DNA of 64,000 bases from Delphinapterus leucas (lineage: Eukaryota; Chordata; Mammalia; Artiodactyla; Monodontidae), in contig NW_022098044.1 in NCBI RefSeq assembly GCF_002288925.2, positions 12,579,028-12,643,027 on the forward strand, in the 5' to 3' direction. The notes beneath the pieces are model-generated. The model had not been told where the DNA came from and did no database searches. It saw nothing but the letters and a program-made list of their open reading frames with translations. Below are positions 43,826 to 54,885 of the stretch, in pieces. Numbering within the stretch: the stretch's first letter is position 1; each line of letters begins with the position of its first letter. Both the position numbers and the translations under genes were made by a program.

Positions 43826-45295
43826 GTTTAATGTTTTCCTGTGGATTTCTGGGCAGCTACTGTGATGTCTTTTGCATTTAAATAGTAAAGTGTTATAAAC
43901 ATTAAAGAACAAAGCCTCACTGAGTGCATGTCAGTGTACTCACGTCAGACTTAGAGACTGAGTCCAGAGAAACTCAGAGATAGAAAAGATGTACTGTATC
44001 TATTCCTCAATGACCCAAGAACTGGACCAGTGCTCACGCTAACTGGATGGTTTCAATACTGTCCACAAGGCAGGGGCCATCCACAGATACTGACACTGTG
44101 CAGAAAGGCTTGATATGGGGTAGACGTTCGTGTGGTGCCTATGAAACACTCCACACATAACTTGTGGTTCATATGGGAATCACCAGCTTTTCAAAGGGAA
44201 TATCTGGCTGTCACAGAGTTATTAAACCCAGCATCACTAAGAGTAGGTCAGCCAGACATTACATGCCTCCTCATGTGATGTGAAGTGAAATTCAGCACCT
44301 CCAGTGAACTTGCTTAAAATATGTATTCTGAAATTAATTAAGCCTTTAACTCTACACTCCACATTGCAGGAAATACAGGGAAAAGGAAACACGTTAAGCA
44401 ACACAATGAGAAGACAATCAGCCAAATCCAGAAAGTGGGACATTTGTACAAGAAAAAAAAATACCCTGCTCTCTTCCTCAAGGATAAGGAGGAAGTAACT
44501 ATTCTAGATTAAAGAAATTTAACAGACTTAATTATCAAATATAATGCATGCTTCCTGATTAGAGTCTGATTTTTTAAGACTCCTAAACTATGCAAGACAT
44601 TTTGGGAACAAGTAGGGACACTTGAATGCTATCTTATTGCTATATGACAGTAGAAAAAAATTTGTTAATTTTATTAGGTGTGAAAATAGTTTTGTGGGTG
44701 TGTTGGAAACGATCCTTGTTTGGGGAGATGCGTGATGGACTGTTTAAAGATAAAATGTCACCATGGTTTATCAAAAATATAAATAGATAAATGTAGATAG
44801 ATGAATAGCTAGGAGTGATAGGTAGATAAATAGATGATAAAATGATTTACAGATAGGTAGAGATAGATTGATAGATATGAAGACAGAAAGATAAGAAGGT
44901 AGATGAAGCAAATGTAGAAAAATATTATATATATTGAATCTTTCTAGATATATAAGTAGTCATGGTACTATAATTTCTGCTTTTCTATGTATTTACAAAT
45001 TTTCATAATTCAGAGATTTTTAAAAGTGCTGTCTCTGTCAGGTGACCTCAAAATCCCTAGGGAAAGGAGAAAGAGAATTTCATTGCTGTTAAATTTCTTT
45101 TATGCCAAAATGGAAGCACAGAGAGTTAATTCAGGTCACTTATTCAGAGATTTAGAAACAAGGTTTAGTCACGGACTTTCCCGAATGTCACAGGAAGCCT
45201 AGCATTGGGATGAAACTTTACCGTGTTTCTGACAGTTCTCATCTATGTTTTTCTCCCGCAAATATTTCACTGCTTGTGTTTCTTTTCTTCATCGA
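43826..45295. other. No gene; imperfect GATA repeat inside
   Basis: From about 44780 to 44910 the DNA is a degraded (GATA/TAGA)n repeat with many 'agatag' and 'gataga' words. The rest is non-repetitive with chance frames only. Confidence 0.5.
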
Positions 45296-45299
45296 GGTG

Positions 45300-45500
45300 T
45301 ATTGAAGTAGGTAGTGCATTTGATGTAGAGTGAGAAGTTGTAGGTTTGAATTTGGGTCTGTTACTTCTAGCTGCTAGGCCTGGGGCAGATTATTTCATCT
45401 GTTCATCTTCACTTTCTTAAACCATAAAATTTGAATATTAAACATATTTGCTTCACAGAATTACTGTAAGGCTAGGAGAATGTTTCAGAGGGTCTACAGG
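45300..45500 (+). mobile_element. MIR SINE
   Basis: It contains 'gtaggtttgaatttgggtct', then 'ggcagattatttcatctgtt', then 'tgcttcacagaattactgta', in forward MIR order. Confidence 0.75.
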
Positions 45501-45509
45501 TATATTGTT

Positions 45510-46115
45510 AAGGGATGAAACGTGCCCTCCCCAATCCCTAATTCATGTGCTGAAGCCTGAAACCCAGGACCTTAGAATGTAACTGTACTTGGAGTCAGGG
45601 CCTTTAAAGAGGTAAAATAGATGGTTAGTGGGAAGCAGCCACATAGCACAGGGAGATCAGCTCAGTGCTTTTCGAGGACCTAGCGGGGTGGGATGGGGGG
45701 TGCGAGGGAGGCTCAAGAGGGAGGGGATATGTGTATATGTATAGCTGATTCACTTTGTTGAAACCAGCACAGCATTGTAAAGCAATTATACTCCAATAAA
45801 GATCTATTAAAAAAAAAGTGATTAATTTAAAATGGGGGGGAGGGGCGCTTAATCCAATCTGACTGGTGTCCTTATAAGAAGAGGAAATTTGGACAGTGAG
45901 AGATGCCAGGAGTATGCTTGCACACAGGAAAGACCATGTGAGGACCCAGTGGGACGATGAGCATCTATAAGTCAGTGAGAGAGGTCTCAGAAGAAAGTAA
46001 TCTTTTGACAGCTTGATCCTGGGCTTCTAGCCTCCAGAACAGTAAGAAAATTAATTTCTGTGCTTTAAGCCACCCAGTCTGTTACATTTTGTTCCTCATC
46101 AAACTGCTGTGTGAT
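45510..46115 (+). mobile_element. MLT1-type MaLR LTR, interrupted
   Basis: The left part (45510-45620) reads 'gatgaaacgtgccctcccca', 'atgtaactgtacttggagtc' and 'agggcctttaaagaggtaaa'. The right part (about 45821-46115) resumes 'cttaatccaatctgactggt', 'gtccttataagaagagga', 'accatgtgaggacccagtgg' and 'ctagcctccagaacagtaag', ending near 'aagccacccagtctgttaca'. Together they make one MLT1A-like LTR in forward orientation. An L1 tail splits it, and a SINE lies at its 3' edge. Confidence 0.85.
45621..45817 (+). mobile_element. 5'-truncated L1 tail inside the MLT1
   Basis: Some 190 bases of the same L1 3' UTR as the full-length copy, here forward: 'aagcagccacatagcacagg', 'tagctgattcactttgttga', 'gcaattatactccaataaag' and an A tail. 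The target duplication is not clean. A 'taaaat' word on both sides is a weak candidate. Confidence 0.85.
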
Positions 46116-46221
46116 AACTCTCTCTTTTTTTTTTTTTTGGCCTTGCCTCAGGGGTTGCGAGATCTTAGTTTCCCAACCAGGGAAGCACGGAGTCCTAACC
46201 ACTGGACGGCCAGGGAAGTCC
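46116..46221 (-). mobile_element. Short CHR/CHRL-type tRNA-Glu SINE
   Basis: On the minus strand it opens 'ggacttccctggccgtcc', continues 'ttgggaaactaagatctcgc' and ends in an A tail, seen as T(17) at 46125. A perfect 12-base duplication, 'ctgctgtgtgat', lies at 46104-46115 and 46222-46233. It is only about 105 bases long and lacks the middle block of the longer SINEs. Confidence 0.9.
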
Positions 46222-46404
46222 CTGCTGTGTGATGCTCTTACCTTCTAGGATCAGTGTTTTTTCCCTTGGTTTCAGATACAGTTCTGTCCTGGACCCTATC
46301 TATCCTTCTAGCAGCCTTGTCTCAAAGAATCCTTCTGTGACATGTGGGTACCCCTCAGGGATTTCATTTCTTACTGAAAGTACTTTTCAGTTTGTCAATC
46401 AGTT

Positions 46405-46480
46405 ATGCAAAAAAATTTAATGATCTCCTACTATGTGTCAAACTATTGTAGACACTTGAATACTTAAAAGAAGAGAAACC
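46405..46480 (-). mobile_element. Possible MIR fragment
   Basis: Only 'tgatctcctactatgtgtca' and a degraded continuation are visible. Confidence 0.35.
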
Positions 46481-46484
46481 AAAA

Positions 46485-47710
46485 TCAATGCCAATTTAAT
46501 CTTCAGCCATTATATAGAAAGGTTGTTGAAGGGGTTCCCCACTAAGCATTTTGGGAAAAAAAATAATTTCCATGAATTCTCACAGTCCTTCTCTCCCTAT
46601 TCAAATGATTCTACTTTCATCACCTTTGAAACTTTGTATAAACTTATTTGGAGTGTGATTGGTTGGAGGGTGAATCAGTTAATAAGTCATCCAATCAACA
46701 GATATTAATTCATGTCCTTTGTGAAACAACAACATTAGAGAAGAATGTAAGGCATGGAGTTTGCCCTCAGGGAACTTAAACAAATTTTTAAAAGCTGCAC
46801 AACAGGAAGGCAAGGAGATATCGCAAGGCAAGACATGATTAATCACCACATGAGTGAATGGATGGTATAAGGGATATTGTGGTTCCATATTAACAGGAGG
46901 GTGGTGGGGACAATGGTGCTGCCAGTGACAAGAGGAAGGGGAGAGAAAGAAGAGAAGAAGCAGAAGGAGTCAAGTCATAAAAACTTGGGGAAATCAAGTA
47001 AAATGCAGCAGAGAGGTAACCAACCAAATGGATGGTGCTAAATATACACACGCATTTCAAAGCTGCGATGACTAATAAAGGAAAATACAAATGAAGTGGG
47101 ACCAATTTAAAAACTAATTAAGGCCAGCATGGCCCAGAGTGAGAAAGAACGTAGGATAGGAGTTTATACTTGTCATAGGAACCAGGACCAGCCCTGAAGG
47201 GAAAGATCATTGGAGGGCAGGAGTGGTTGAAAATAAAATTTCAAATATGCATCCATATTTAGCTTTGCCTAAGATGTGAGAAGGAAAGGCTCCTGGAGAG
47301 GACTGACAAGATTGCCACAATGTGCAGAGCTTAAGCCACCATTTTGGCTTAGGAGAATAGCTCTTTCTTAAAAAGAATGATAGGAACGGTTTGTCATTGG
47401 CTTATGATTCTGGATCCAAATTGGAAATTAGAAATGGTCCATTGTTATTACTATTCACAAAGTTGTAGACTCTCAGAGCTGTGTTGCGATTTGGTTGACA
47501 GTTCGGCATTAGAGTTGTCAGAAAAAAGGATGGACTTTGCTGGGGTCTTATTAGACCACATGGGGCAATGGAAGCTGAATCCAGAGCACAAATCATTCCG
47601 GGCCTTGGGGATGTTCCTACAAAAGGAGAAGGGAAGCTCCGGGGTGATGGGAGTATCCTGGGATGAGAGCTGCTGGGCTGGGAACCTCACACACCAAGGA
47701 GATGCCTTCC
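46485..47710. other. No recognised gene
   Basis: A 127-codon frame at 47377-47760 on the plus strand ends in a (CT)n-encoded Ser-Leu run. No known family is recognised. Confidence 0.4.
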
Positions 47711-47717
47711 CACTCAT

Positions 47718-47752
47718 CTCCTCTCTCTCTCTCTCTCTTTCTCTCTCTCTGC
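47718..47752. repeat. (CT)n microsatellite, imperfect
   Basis: A 'ctctctctctctctcttt' run with one interruption. Confidence 0.9.
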
Positions 47753-47754
47753 CT

Positions 47755-48865
47755 CAGTAGTGATCCCTCCTTTTCATTTCTTTTTAGCCAAAGTTTCACT
47801 CTCCTCTCTACAGCCTGGTTTCCTCAGTCTACTCTTGTTTCCTACTCCGTAAATCATCAGTATGTGCAGGACTTTGCTTTCCTTGGTGCAGACACAGCCT
47901 TAACTCTATATAACCCCGAGACTGGGGTCTTCACAGCTGGGCCAGTGGATTCCCTGATGACCTAATTGCAAATCCCTAAGTAAATACAGTACTGTTACAG
48001 CTCGTTTCGAGTTTCAGGTTAAAGTCTGCTTGTGAGACAAAAGCTGGACTTGAACACGTCTTTGGAAGCACTACACTGGAAACTGACACCATCACTTTTC
48101 AATATGTCAGACCCAGCCATGGTTTCTTCTAAGAACTGGATTAGATTATCGTTTCTTTGAGTACAAGATGAAGTTGTTGATTTGCCTTTTGGAGCCAAGC
48201 TTTATGAAACAGGAACATTTTAAAGACAAGCATGACGCTTAGCTTGATTAGATACTCACACTCTCAGAGGCACTTAGGAAACAACACAGACCAGGGGATA
48301 GTAGATTCCTATCAACCATCTCAAGGCTACTGTAGCCATAGCTCCTCAATGTATGGAATGGTGCTAGGAATCCTTTGTGCTATTAAAATGATTTGTTTCT
48401 ATGTCTGTCTCTCCCTCCACCATCATGTTCATATCTGAATTCTGCAGTGTGACGTGAGTCCATTTCAAAGGGCCCCCTCCTACTCAGGTGTCTACCTGTG
48501 ACTTGAGCAAAATGGGGATGAACGGCATGAGGCAGGCAAACAGCTCAGCAGGGCCTCTGAGAGGGGCAGCCCAGAGTCTGATGGTGGTGGGGACCTGACA
48601 TAAACCTAGAATGGATGAGTTTTTATCAGGGAACAATAAAGCCTGATTCTGTGGACACTGTGTGACTATTAGCAGATAGATCCCTCTGAGGGTGGTGGGT
48701 GGTAGGCTGGTGGATTATCCTATCCATCCTTGTTCTTGAAGCAGAGAGAGAAGATTCAGGATGCTTATTCCTGGCCTCTTCCTTACTCTCAGAGCCAGTT
48801 TCTTGGAATTCAATGAAATAGTTATTTGTAAGTTTGGAGTTGAATGAGAGCCTCACATAGGCTAA
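47755..48865. other. Unrecognised DNA with an acceptor-like site
   Basis: A pyrimidine tract and AG ('catttctttttag', ending about 47788) precede a short open stretch that stays open to about 47965. Without a matching donor, homology or transcript data I do not call an exon. The rest is unremarkable. Confidence 0.3.
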
Positions 48866-48874
48866 AGAGCACAG

Positions 48875-49095
48875 TAACCATGAGTCCAGATGTTGAGGTT
48901 AGACAGTTGTGAGTCTTAATCCAAACCGTGCATATCAGCTGTGGCTTTGGACAAATTATTTAACTTTTATGAGCCTCAGACTCCTTACCTGTAAAATGAG
49001 CATTGTAATACTTACCATGCAGGGGTCTTGAAAGGATTAAATGAGATAACGCCCAATCCCCGGCACATCATAAATGACAGTATGCGTGAGAGTTC
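48875..49095 (+). mobile_element. MIR SINE
   Basis: It contains 'ggctttggacaaattattta', then 'agactccttacctgtaaaat', then 'aaaggattaaatgagataac', in forward MIR order. Confidence 0.8.
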
Positions 49096-49900
49096 ATAAA
49101 GGCTTATTTGAGCGTGACTGTCTGTGATGTTCTTTGGAGAGTGAGGAAGAGGGCAGGAGAGAGGCAGATGGCTCAGTAGCCTATGGGCAGAACCACCTTC
49201 ATGGGCGTACGTCCTGTGCAATTTCATTGACCCTGTGCTCAGAAGAGCTCCACACTTGGTTCAATGCTCTGCTCTCACTGTCTAGAAATTTTTAATTTTT
49301 GAATGAAGTGTCCCACTTTTTCGTTTTGCACTGGGCCCTGTGAACTAGGTAGCCGGTCTTGCCTGTGGGTGTAATGAGCTGTTACCACCTGAATCCAGCT
49401 AGTGATCAAAGGAAAGGAAAGAGAGAATATAGTTTAGGAGGTTTCCAAGACCACATTCTCTGATTCACTTGAAGGGCTCACAGAAGCCAGCAAAGCCATT
49501 CTATTCATGGTCATGGTTTTCTACCACGAAAGGATACAGATTAAACTCAGCAGCAGAAAAAAGGAGCTTAGGAGGGGGTCCAAGAGAGACCCCTTGCAGA
49601 ACTTCCAATTGTGCTCTCCCAGTGGAGTCATGCAGATGGTCTGCTCCTCCCAGCAATGATCAATGGTAACATGTGACCCAAGGTCCCCACCATAAATCAC
49701 GTTGCTAGCATAGACTATTTGGCATGGCCCGAGCTTCTCAGATAAACAAAGACAGCCTTATCAGGCAGGACATTCCAAGAGCTTTGAGATTACTTCCCCG
49801 AAGCCAGTCAAGGGCCAAAGCGCTCTTTGGGCAAGGTTAATACTTTACTGCCCAGAGAGACCATCAGAAAAATTTCAAAGGAAAACAAAGTGTGACTTAG
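49096..49900. other. No recognised gene; possible conserved patch
   Basis: The patch at 49690-49800 is non-repetitive and includes 'cagccttatcaggcagg' (a GATA-type site in reverse) and 'ggacattccaag' (a TEAD-type site). It may be a conserved noncoding element. The rest shows nothing. Confidence 0.3.
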
Positions 49901-49903
49901 TGA

Positions 49904-50671
49904 ATGATGGAAAGAGAAAGAGCAGTGGGTGTAAGAGAAAAGCAGTGGTTCTCCAAGGACCCCAGGGAAGTTGAACACTGTGGCACAATGAGCAGAAACT
50001 GGGAAAACAAGAGAGTTCTTCACCGTTTAAATAAAGCAAAACTGGCATTTATTGTAATTGTAACTGAAGGCATTACATTAAATCACAAGTCAGTTATTAA
50101 GGATGACATGACAAAGACTGTCCTTATATTAACTGAGTGGGAGGCCTTGTGTCCTTACCTATTGCTCTGTCCTACTGTCCCTGGTAACTTGCTTGGAAGA
50201 CTTGAATCAGCCTCTCTGGGGTCTTACCCAGCTCTCCCATTTCTCACTAGCAACTTCCTACTACCTATTCTGTTTCGCAGCTTCCCACCACATGCCAGGA
50301 CACATGCGTGTGCACACAGAAACACACACATGTTCACACTCATACCCAAACTCTCACCTGGTTCACTGCCCAGGTTGACTGTATTCACACGTAGGCAAAT
50401 ATTCCTGCTAAATGCTCACGGGAGGCCGTTCAACCTAAGACGTGTTTCCTCCTACCAATTGCCACCTTCTTCACCAAACCTGTCTCCAGCACACCTTCAA
50501 AGAAAATCTCCCTGGGCCTTGTCTACAGCAGATATTATTCACGTTTTCAGCCTCGACAGCTGGGTGCTTCATATGTTGTTGGGACTTAATACACATGAAA
50601 TAGTTTGCATAATTGACCCCTTATCGCCATTTATCAGAAGCAGCTTTCCTTACATTTTACTCTTCCCTTAA
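49904..50671 (+). other. 255-codon open frame of unknown nature
   Basis: This is the longest uninterrupted frame in the window that is not explained by an obvious repeat. It starts with two ATGs ('MMERERAVGVREKQW') and ends at 50671. The product has no recognised domain and no clear signal peptide. It has a His/Thr/Ala-rich section from a CA-like stretch near 50285-50340 and scattered hydrophobic patches. No splice sites, promoter, related copy or codon bias supports translation. Parts of the underlying DNA (50000-50150, 50540-50660) look like conserved noncoding sequence, which could keep a frame open by chance. A noncoding explanation is more likely. Confidence 0.2.
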
Positions 50672-50674
50672 AAG

Positions 50675-51635
50675 GAAGGCCTGCCACCCAGGTCTGCTGG
50701 ATTCTCTTAGCAAGAAAAGCAATGTCCCTGGAGATGATAAAATGGTTCCAGAAGCTTCAGCCCTCACTTGCCAGCTCCCTACTTTGTGATAATAGAGAAG
50801 TAGCCCATTAATTCAGCAGAGATACATTTCCTTTTGCAATGTCCTTGATTTTATTTTTCAGCGATTCCTCAAAATCACAGGTTAAAGGAGTGTGTTTGCT
50901 GTAGGTTGCCTCTACGCAAATTAAGAAGGGAAAAATTATTTGGTCCCTCTCTTCTTTGCCCCCTCAGACCCTCTTTCCTTTCCCTTTGGTGCTCCTGCGT
51001 ACCCAAGTCCCCTCATCTGGGCTGCTCTTTAGCAGTCTAGCTTACAGTGTACTTGATGGACCCCTGTGTTTGGCATTGGTTCATGGAATTCAACTTTCCA
51101 AACACTTTGACATCATCATTCTCAAGGTCCCAATGAGACAGATAGGGCAGGAGTCATCATCATCACGATCATCATGCTTTTTTTAATCCCAATCACTTTA
51201 AAGTTATAAAAACTGAGATCTAACTAATTTAAATGAATCAAACAGAATGCAAATTCAGACTTCTGATCCATTCTTTTTCATCAATCATTACTTTGGTCAT
51301 TAATGCTGAAGGCAGGGCTGGCAGATATATGGTATTCTCGTTGACCCTTTCCATCCTGGTACCCACTGTAAGTATCCCAGTCTCTTGTTCCTTCCTGAAG
51401 AACCTAGAATAGCTTAGGAATACTTAGAATAGTGCTCTGGGCAATCATCACCCACTGAACAGTGTTGGCACTGTTGGCACTGTAGAATTAACACACAATT
51501 TCTATTCTTGTCTAAGGTAGTGACTTCCCAAGTGGTATTGGAAGAGAAAAATTTCTGCAGAGCAAATGCCTTTGATATTTCATGGAATGACTCTTACTTG
51601 GAGGAGTTTCAGAGGCAAATGCAAGGGAACTAATT
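50675..51635. other. No recognised feature
   Basis: Ordinary DNA. A short 'catcatcatcacgatcatcat' run lies at about 51156-51176. Confidence 0.45.
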
Positions 51636-51639
51636 TTAA

Positions 51640-51815
51640 CGTGTGCCTGTGATTTGCCAAACTTTGTGTTAATCCACATGACAACTTGTTTGCAATGTCG
51701 TTTGTAATTTTCAGTTGAGGAAACCAAGTCAGCATTTAAGTCACTTTCCCAAACACAAAATAGTGCAAGAGACAGAGTCAGGATTAGACTCAGTCTGAGC
51801 CAGAACTCTGCTACA
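51640..51815 (-). mobile_element. MIR SINE
   Basis: It contains 'tgtgtttaatcca'-like and 'ttttcagttgaggaaaccaa' phrases, then 'gagacagagtcaggattaga', in reversed MIR order, reaching the tRNA-derived part. Confidence 0.7.
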
Positions 51816-51819
51816 GACG

Positions 51820-53025
51820 TGCCCTCACCCACCCTCCTCCCAGCCCTCTGACTGAACTCCTTTTCATCTTATTGTAATAGCATGTTTCTCAACGTTAAAA
51901 GAGAATGGCTCTAGAAAAACTAAAGGGCAGAGAAAGGAGATAAATATGGGAATGATGCCAAGCTGTGCTGTGTGTGATCTTGTGTATAAAGGTACGAAAC
52001 CAGCATTACGTCATTATTTTCACTAACTATGTGTTTAAGCATTATTCTGTGCAAGTATGCAAAATTTATAACCTGGTTTTTCAGTTCTTCTTCTGTTTCC
52101 TTCAAGATACCCATGCATGTGTGTGTAACAGTTTTTCTCTTGGATGCTCTGAGGAAAGCAGATCAGGATCAATGACTGTGACAGGAGCAGGAGGGATATA
52201 AAAGAATATCAAAGGCTCGATCGGCCAGCCAGTATTGATTGAACACTTTTTGTGTATTTTTTATTGTTCTAGGAACTGTGGGACCACAGAGAGTGCAAGA
52301 CAGTGTCACTTCTCCCTGAGACATTATAATGAGATTAATTTCAAAGACCTTACTATCTGATAGAGAAAAAAATATCCACCCCAGGAAATGAATAGCATCA
52401 CAAAAAGTTAGGATTTGAAAGAGTCCTAACTTCATGTGACATCATGTGACTTGCTGTTGCCTCCCTGGCTGAAGGGTTAAATAGATGAAATTGTGCTTAT
52501 ATAGCCCGACCAGCAGGGGCTCACACAGCCTTGTAATGGCACGTCTGTTCTCTGTGACTTCTACCCAATGACTGATTCTGCCTTCGGGGCAGCTCAGAAA
52601 AACTCTCTTCCTTCTCGGAAGAGCTCCTGTTACATTTGAAGGCAGCTCCCATTTCTTCCCTTAGCTACTTTCTTTTCCCCTTGAAACCTCCATTCTTTTC
52701 CCATTGAAACCATTACTGCAGTCATGTTCCAGAACCTTCACCATCCTTTGTTTAGATTCCCTCTGCTTAGTCAGAGTCCTTCATAAATGTGATTGGCAGA
52801 AGCAAACACGGTTCTCTAAGGGGGACTAACCTGGGCAGAAAATGCTTGTGTTATTTATTTCTAGCCCTCTTTCAATGCAGACTAAGTCTGTGTTAATATT
52901 TTAGCAGTTGCATAATGTTACTGGCATCTATTAAACATGCTTCTTAAGCTTCATCAAATTATTTTTGTAGGAATGGATGCCAAATTAGAGGCACTCTAGG
53001 GCAACTTTAAAGTATTTTAAAGGAG
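51820..53025. other. No recognised gene
   Basis: A faint MIR/L2-like phrase lies at 52225-52320 ('agtattgattgaacactttt'). The patch at 52890-53000 ('ttgcataatgttactggcat', 'attttt gtaggaatgg'-type words) is non-repetitive. No coding signal. Confidence 0.4.
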
Positions 53026-53029
53026 TTAG

Positions 53030-53195
53030 TCACGAGACTTGAGTGCTAATTCTGATTCCAGTGCTTTTTGACTGTGAATCCTTGGGGAAGTTCCTACCTT
53101 TTAGTGGATTTCAAGTTAACATCCCTGTCAAATGAGGAAATTGAACTAGATGATTTTTCAAGTTCCTTATATACTACGAAATTTCTGAGTCTGAT
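53030..53195 (+). mobile_element. MIR SINE
   Basis: It contains 'cttgagtgctaattctgatt', then 'aatccttggggaagttccta', then 'tgtcaaatgaggaaattgaa', in forward MIR order. Confidence 0.65.
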
Positions 53196-53199
53196 CTAT

Positions 53200-54265
53200 T
53201 ACATCTTCTAAGAGAACAATTGCTATTTTGAACTTATGTGCAAAATTTCACATTTGTCCCATTTATTCCAGTATATTTTGCCCAGAGTTCCAGGCTTTTA
53301 AGACCTTTTTGAATTAACAATCCTAGAACTGAGTGCATTAGCTTTTGTGTATTACAGTATTTTATTAGGAGCAGATCAGCCATTTAATAAGCTCTTTTAG
53401 AATATTGCCTGAACAACTTGCTTCCCAACCTTGGTCCTGCTCAGCCTTGATTCCTCAACTCAGCCCAATTCCTTGCTACTGACACTCCCAGGTTTATGAG
53501 CTGGCAGTTTGCAGAATCCATGCTTTACTGCTTTGGAAAAATTAGGGTTAAAATGATGTCTGCCATCATAGTTCCTCTCCTCTTTGTCCCTCAGAGATTG
53601 CTATCACATCTACAAATTCTTTTAGCACGTGTGATGGACACTTTGCCATGTAATTTTTGTCTGTCCAGTTTTCCATTCTTTCTTATTTTTGGAGAATTCC
53701 CCCACTGCACATACTGTTGGTAGATTGCAGTAACACCTTTCCCACGATGGAAGCCAGAGGAAAGAATGCTTTCCTCTCAGCACTGTCCTGCAGCCAGGGT
53801 AGAGGTACAGGGCCTAGGCCTGGCCCATCACATCCTTCTGTCGGGGCTTTGATTTTGCAGGAAGTGATACAAGGATGAAGGGTGCGTTCTAAGCAGCTGT
53901 GGGGCTTTCCCTGGGTAGCTAAAATTGTCTCAAGTTGGAGAGCCTCCTTACCTAATGGTTCACCCTCAAACTCAGATGTTATAGTTCCTGCCTACAGACC
54001 CTCAAGAGTCACATAGGTCTTGCCATTTTCCAACATTTTCATCCTCTCCGTTTTATGAAACTCCATATCGTTCCAATAGATTCTTCCCATAATTAAGATA
54101 GCCCCAAATTGTTAACTGTTGTTTGCAACAAAGAACCCTGAGAAAAACAGCACGGTAGACACTGAAGGATGTGATAGCTGCCAAGACCCTGCCTCCTAAG
54201 GACATCTCTCCCTGAAGAGATTGGTGAGCACAGAACACTGCCTATATCTGCATATCCCTTACGTG
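53200..54265. other. No recognised feature
   Basis: Only short chance frames. Nothing else is supported. Confidence 0.45.
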
Positions 54266-54269
54266 TGTA

Positions 54270-54885
54270 GTCCTGACCTTCTCCCTTTGTGAGCCTTGCT
54301 CAGATTTGCCAGTCCTAACTCAACCCATCTCTGGCTTTTTCTTCCTGTTCCCCATTTTTTGGACTGGTATACTCCTCCATCTCTGTACCAGGGTTTGGAT
54401 CCAACAACAGTCTCAGCATTGATTCAGAATTCTTCCAGACTCCTTGTTCTGTTTCACAGTTATTTTGCTTTCCAAGGAACAAGAATGTCTTAATTCTCCC
54501 TTTGGCCTGGATCAGGTCTCTCTCTAGTACTCCTTCCCTTGGCAATATCAACAGCTTACACAATTTTAAATACTAACCCCTTGATTGTAACTCCCAAATT
54601 TACATCACTGTGTGACTTCTACCCTGAATTCCAGACTCCTATTTCCAACTACCTCCTTGACATTTCTAATTAGATAGATAACTAATAGGCCTCTCAAACT
54701 AAAATTAAGCACACGACCCCTCATCCTGCGCTGCCGTAGCTGCCTCTACATTAGTTGATGGCTTATTTTTCTTCCATTTTCTCAGGCCAAACACCTTGGG
54801 ATTATCCTTGTCTGTTCTTGTTCTCCTATACTCCACATCCAATCTCTCTGGAAATTTTGTTGGCTACATCTTCAAAATATATCCA
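54270..54885 (+). mobile_element. Ancient LINE-like repeat, left part
   Basis: It holds 'cagactcctatttccaacta', 'cctccttgacatttctaatt', 'ggcctctcaaactaaaatta' and 'ccttgggattatccttgtct', the phrase order of a well-spread ancient mammalian LINE-like repeat that I think belongs to the L2 clade. It breaks at 54874-54885 and resumes at 58364 after an L1 insertion. Confidence 0.55.

Noticed and set aside
44780..44910. CRISPR-like regular repeats
   Set aside because: The short 'gatag/tagat' words are a degraded microsatellite without repeat-spacer structure, and the genome is mammalian.
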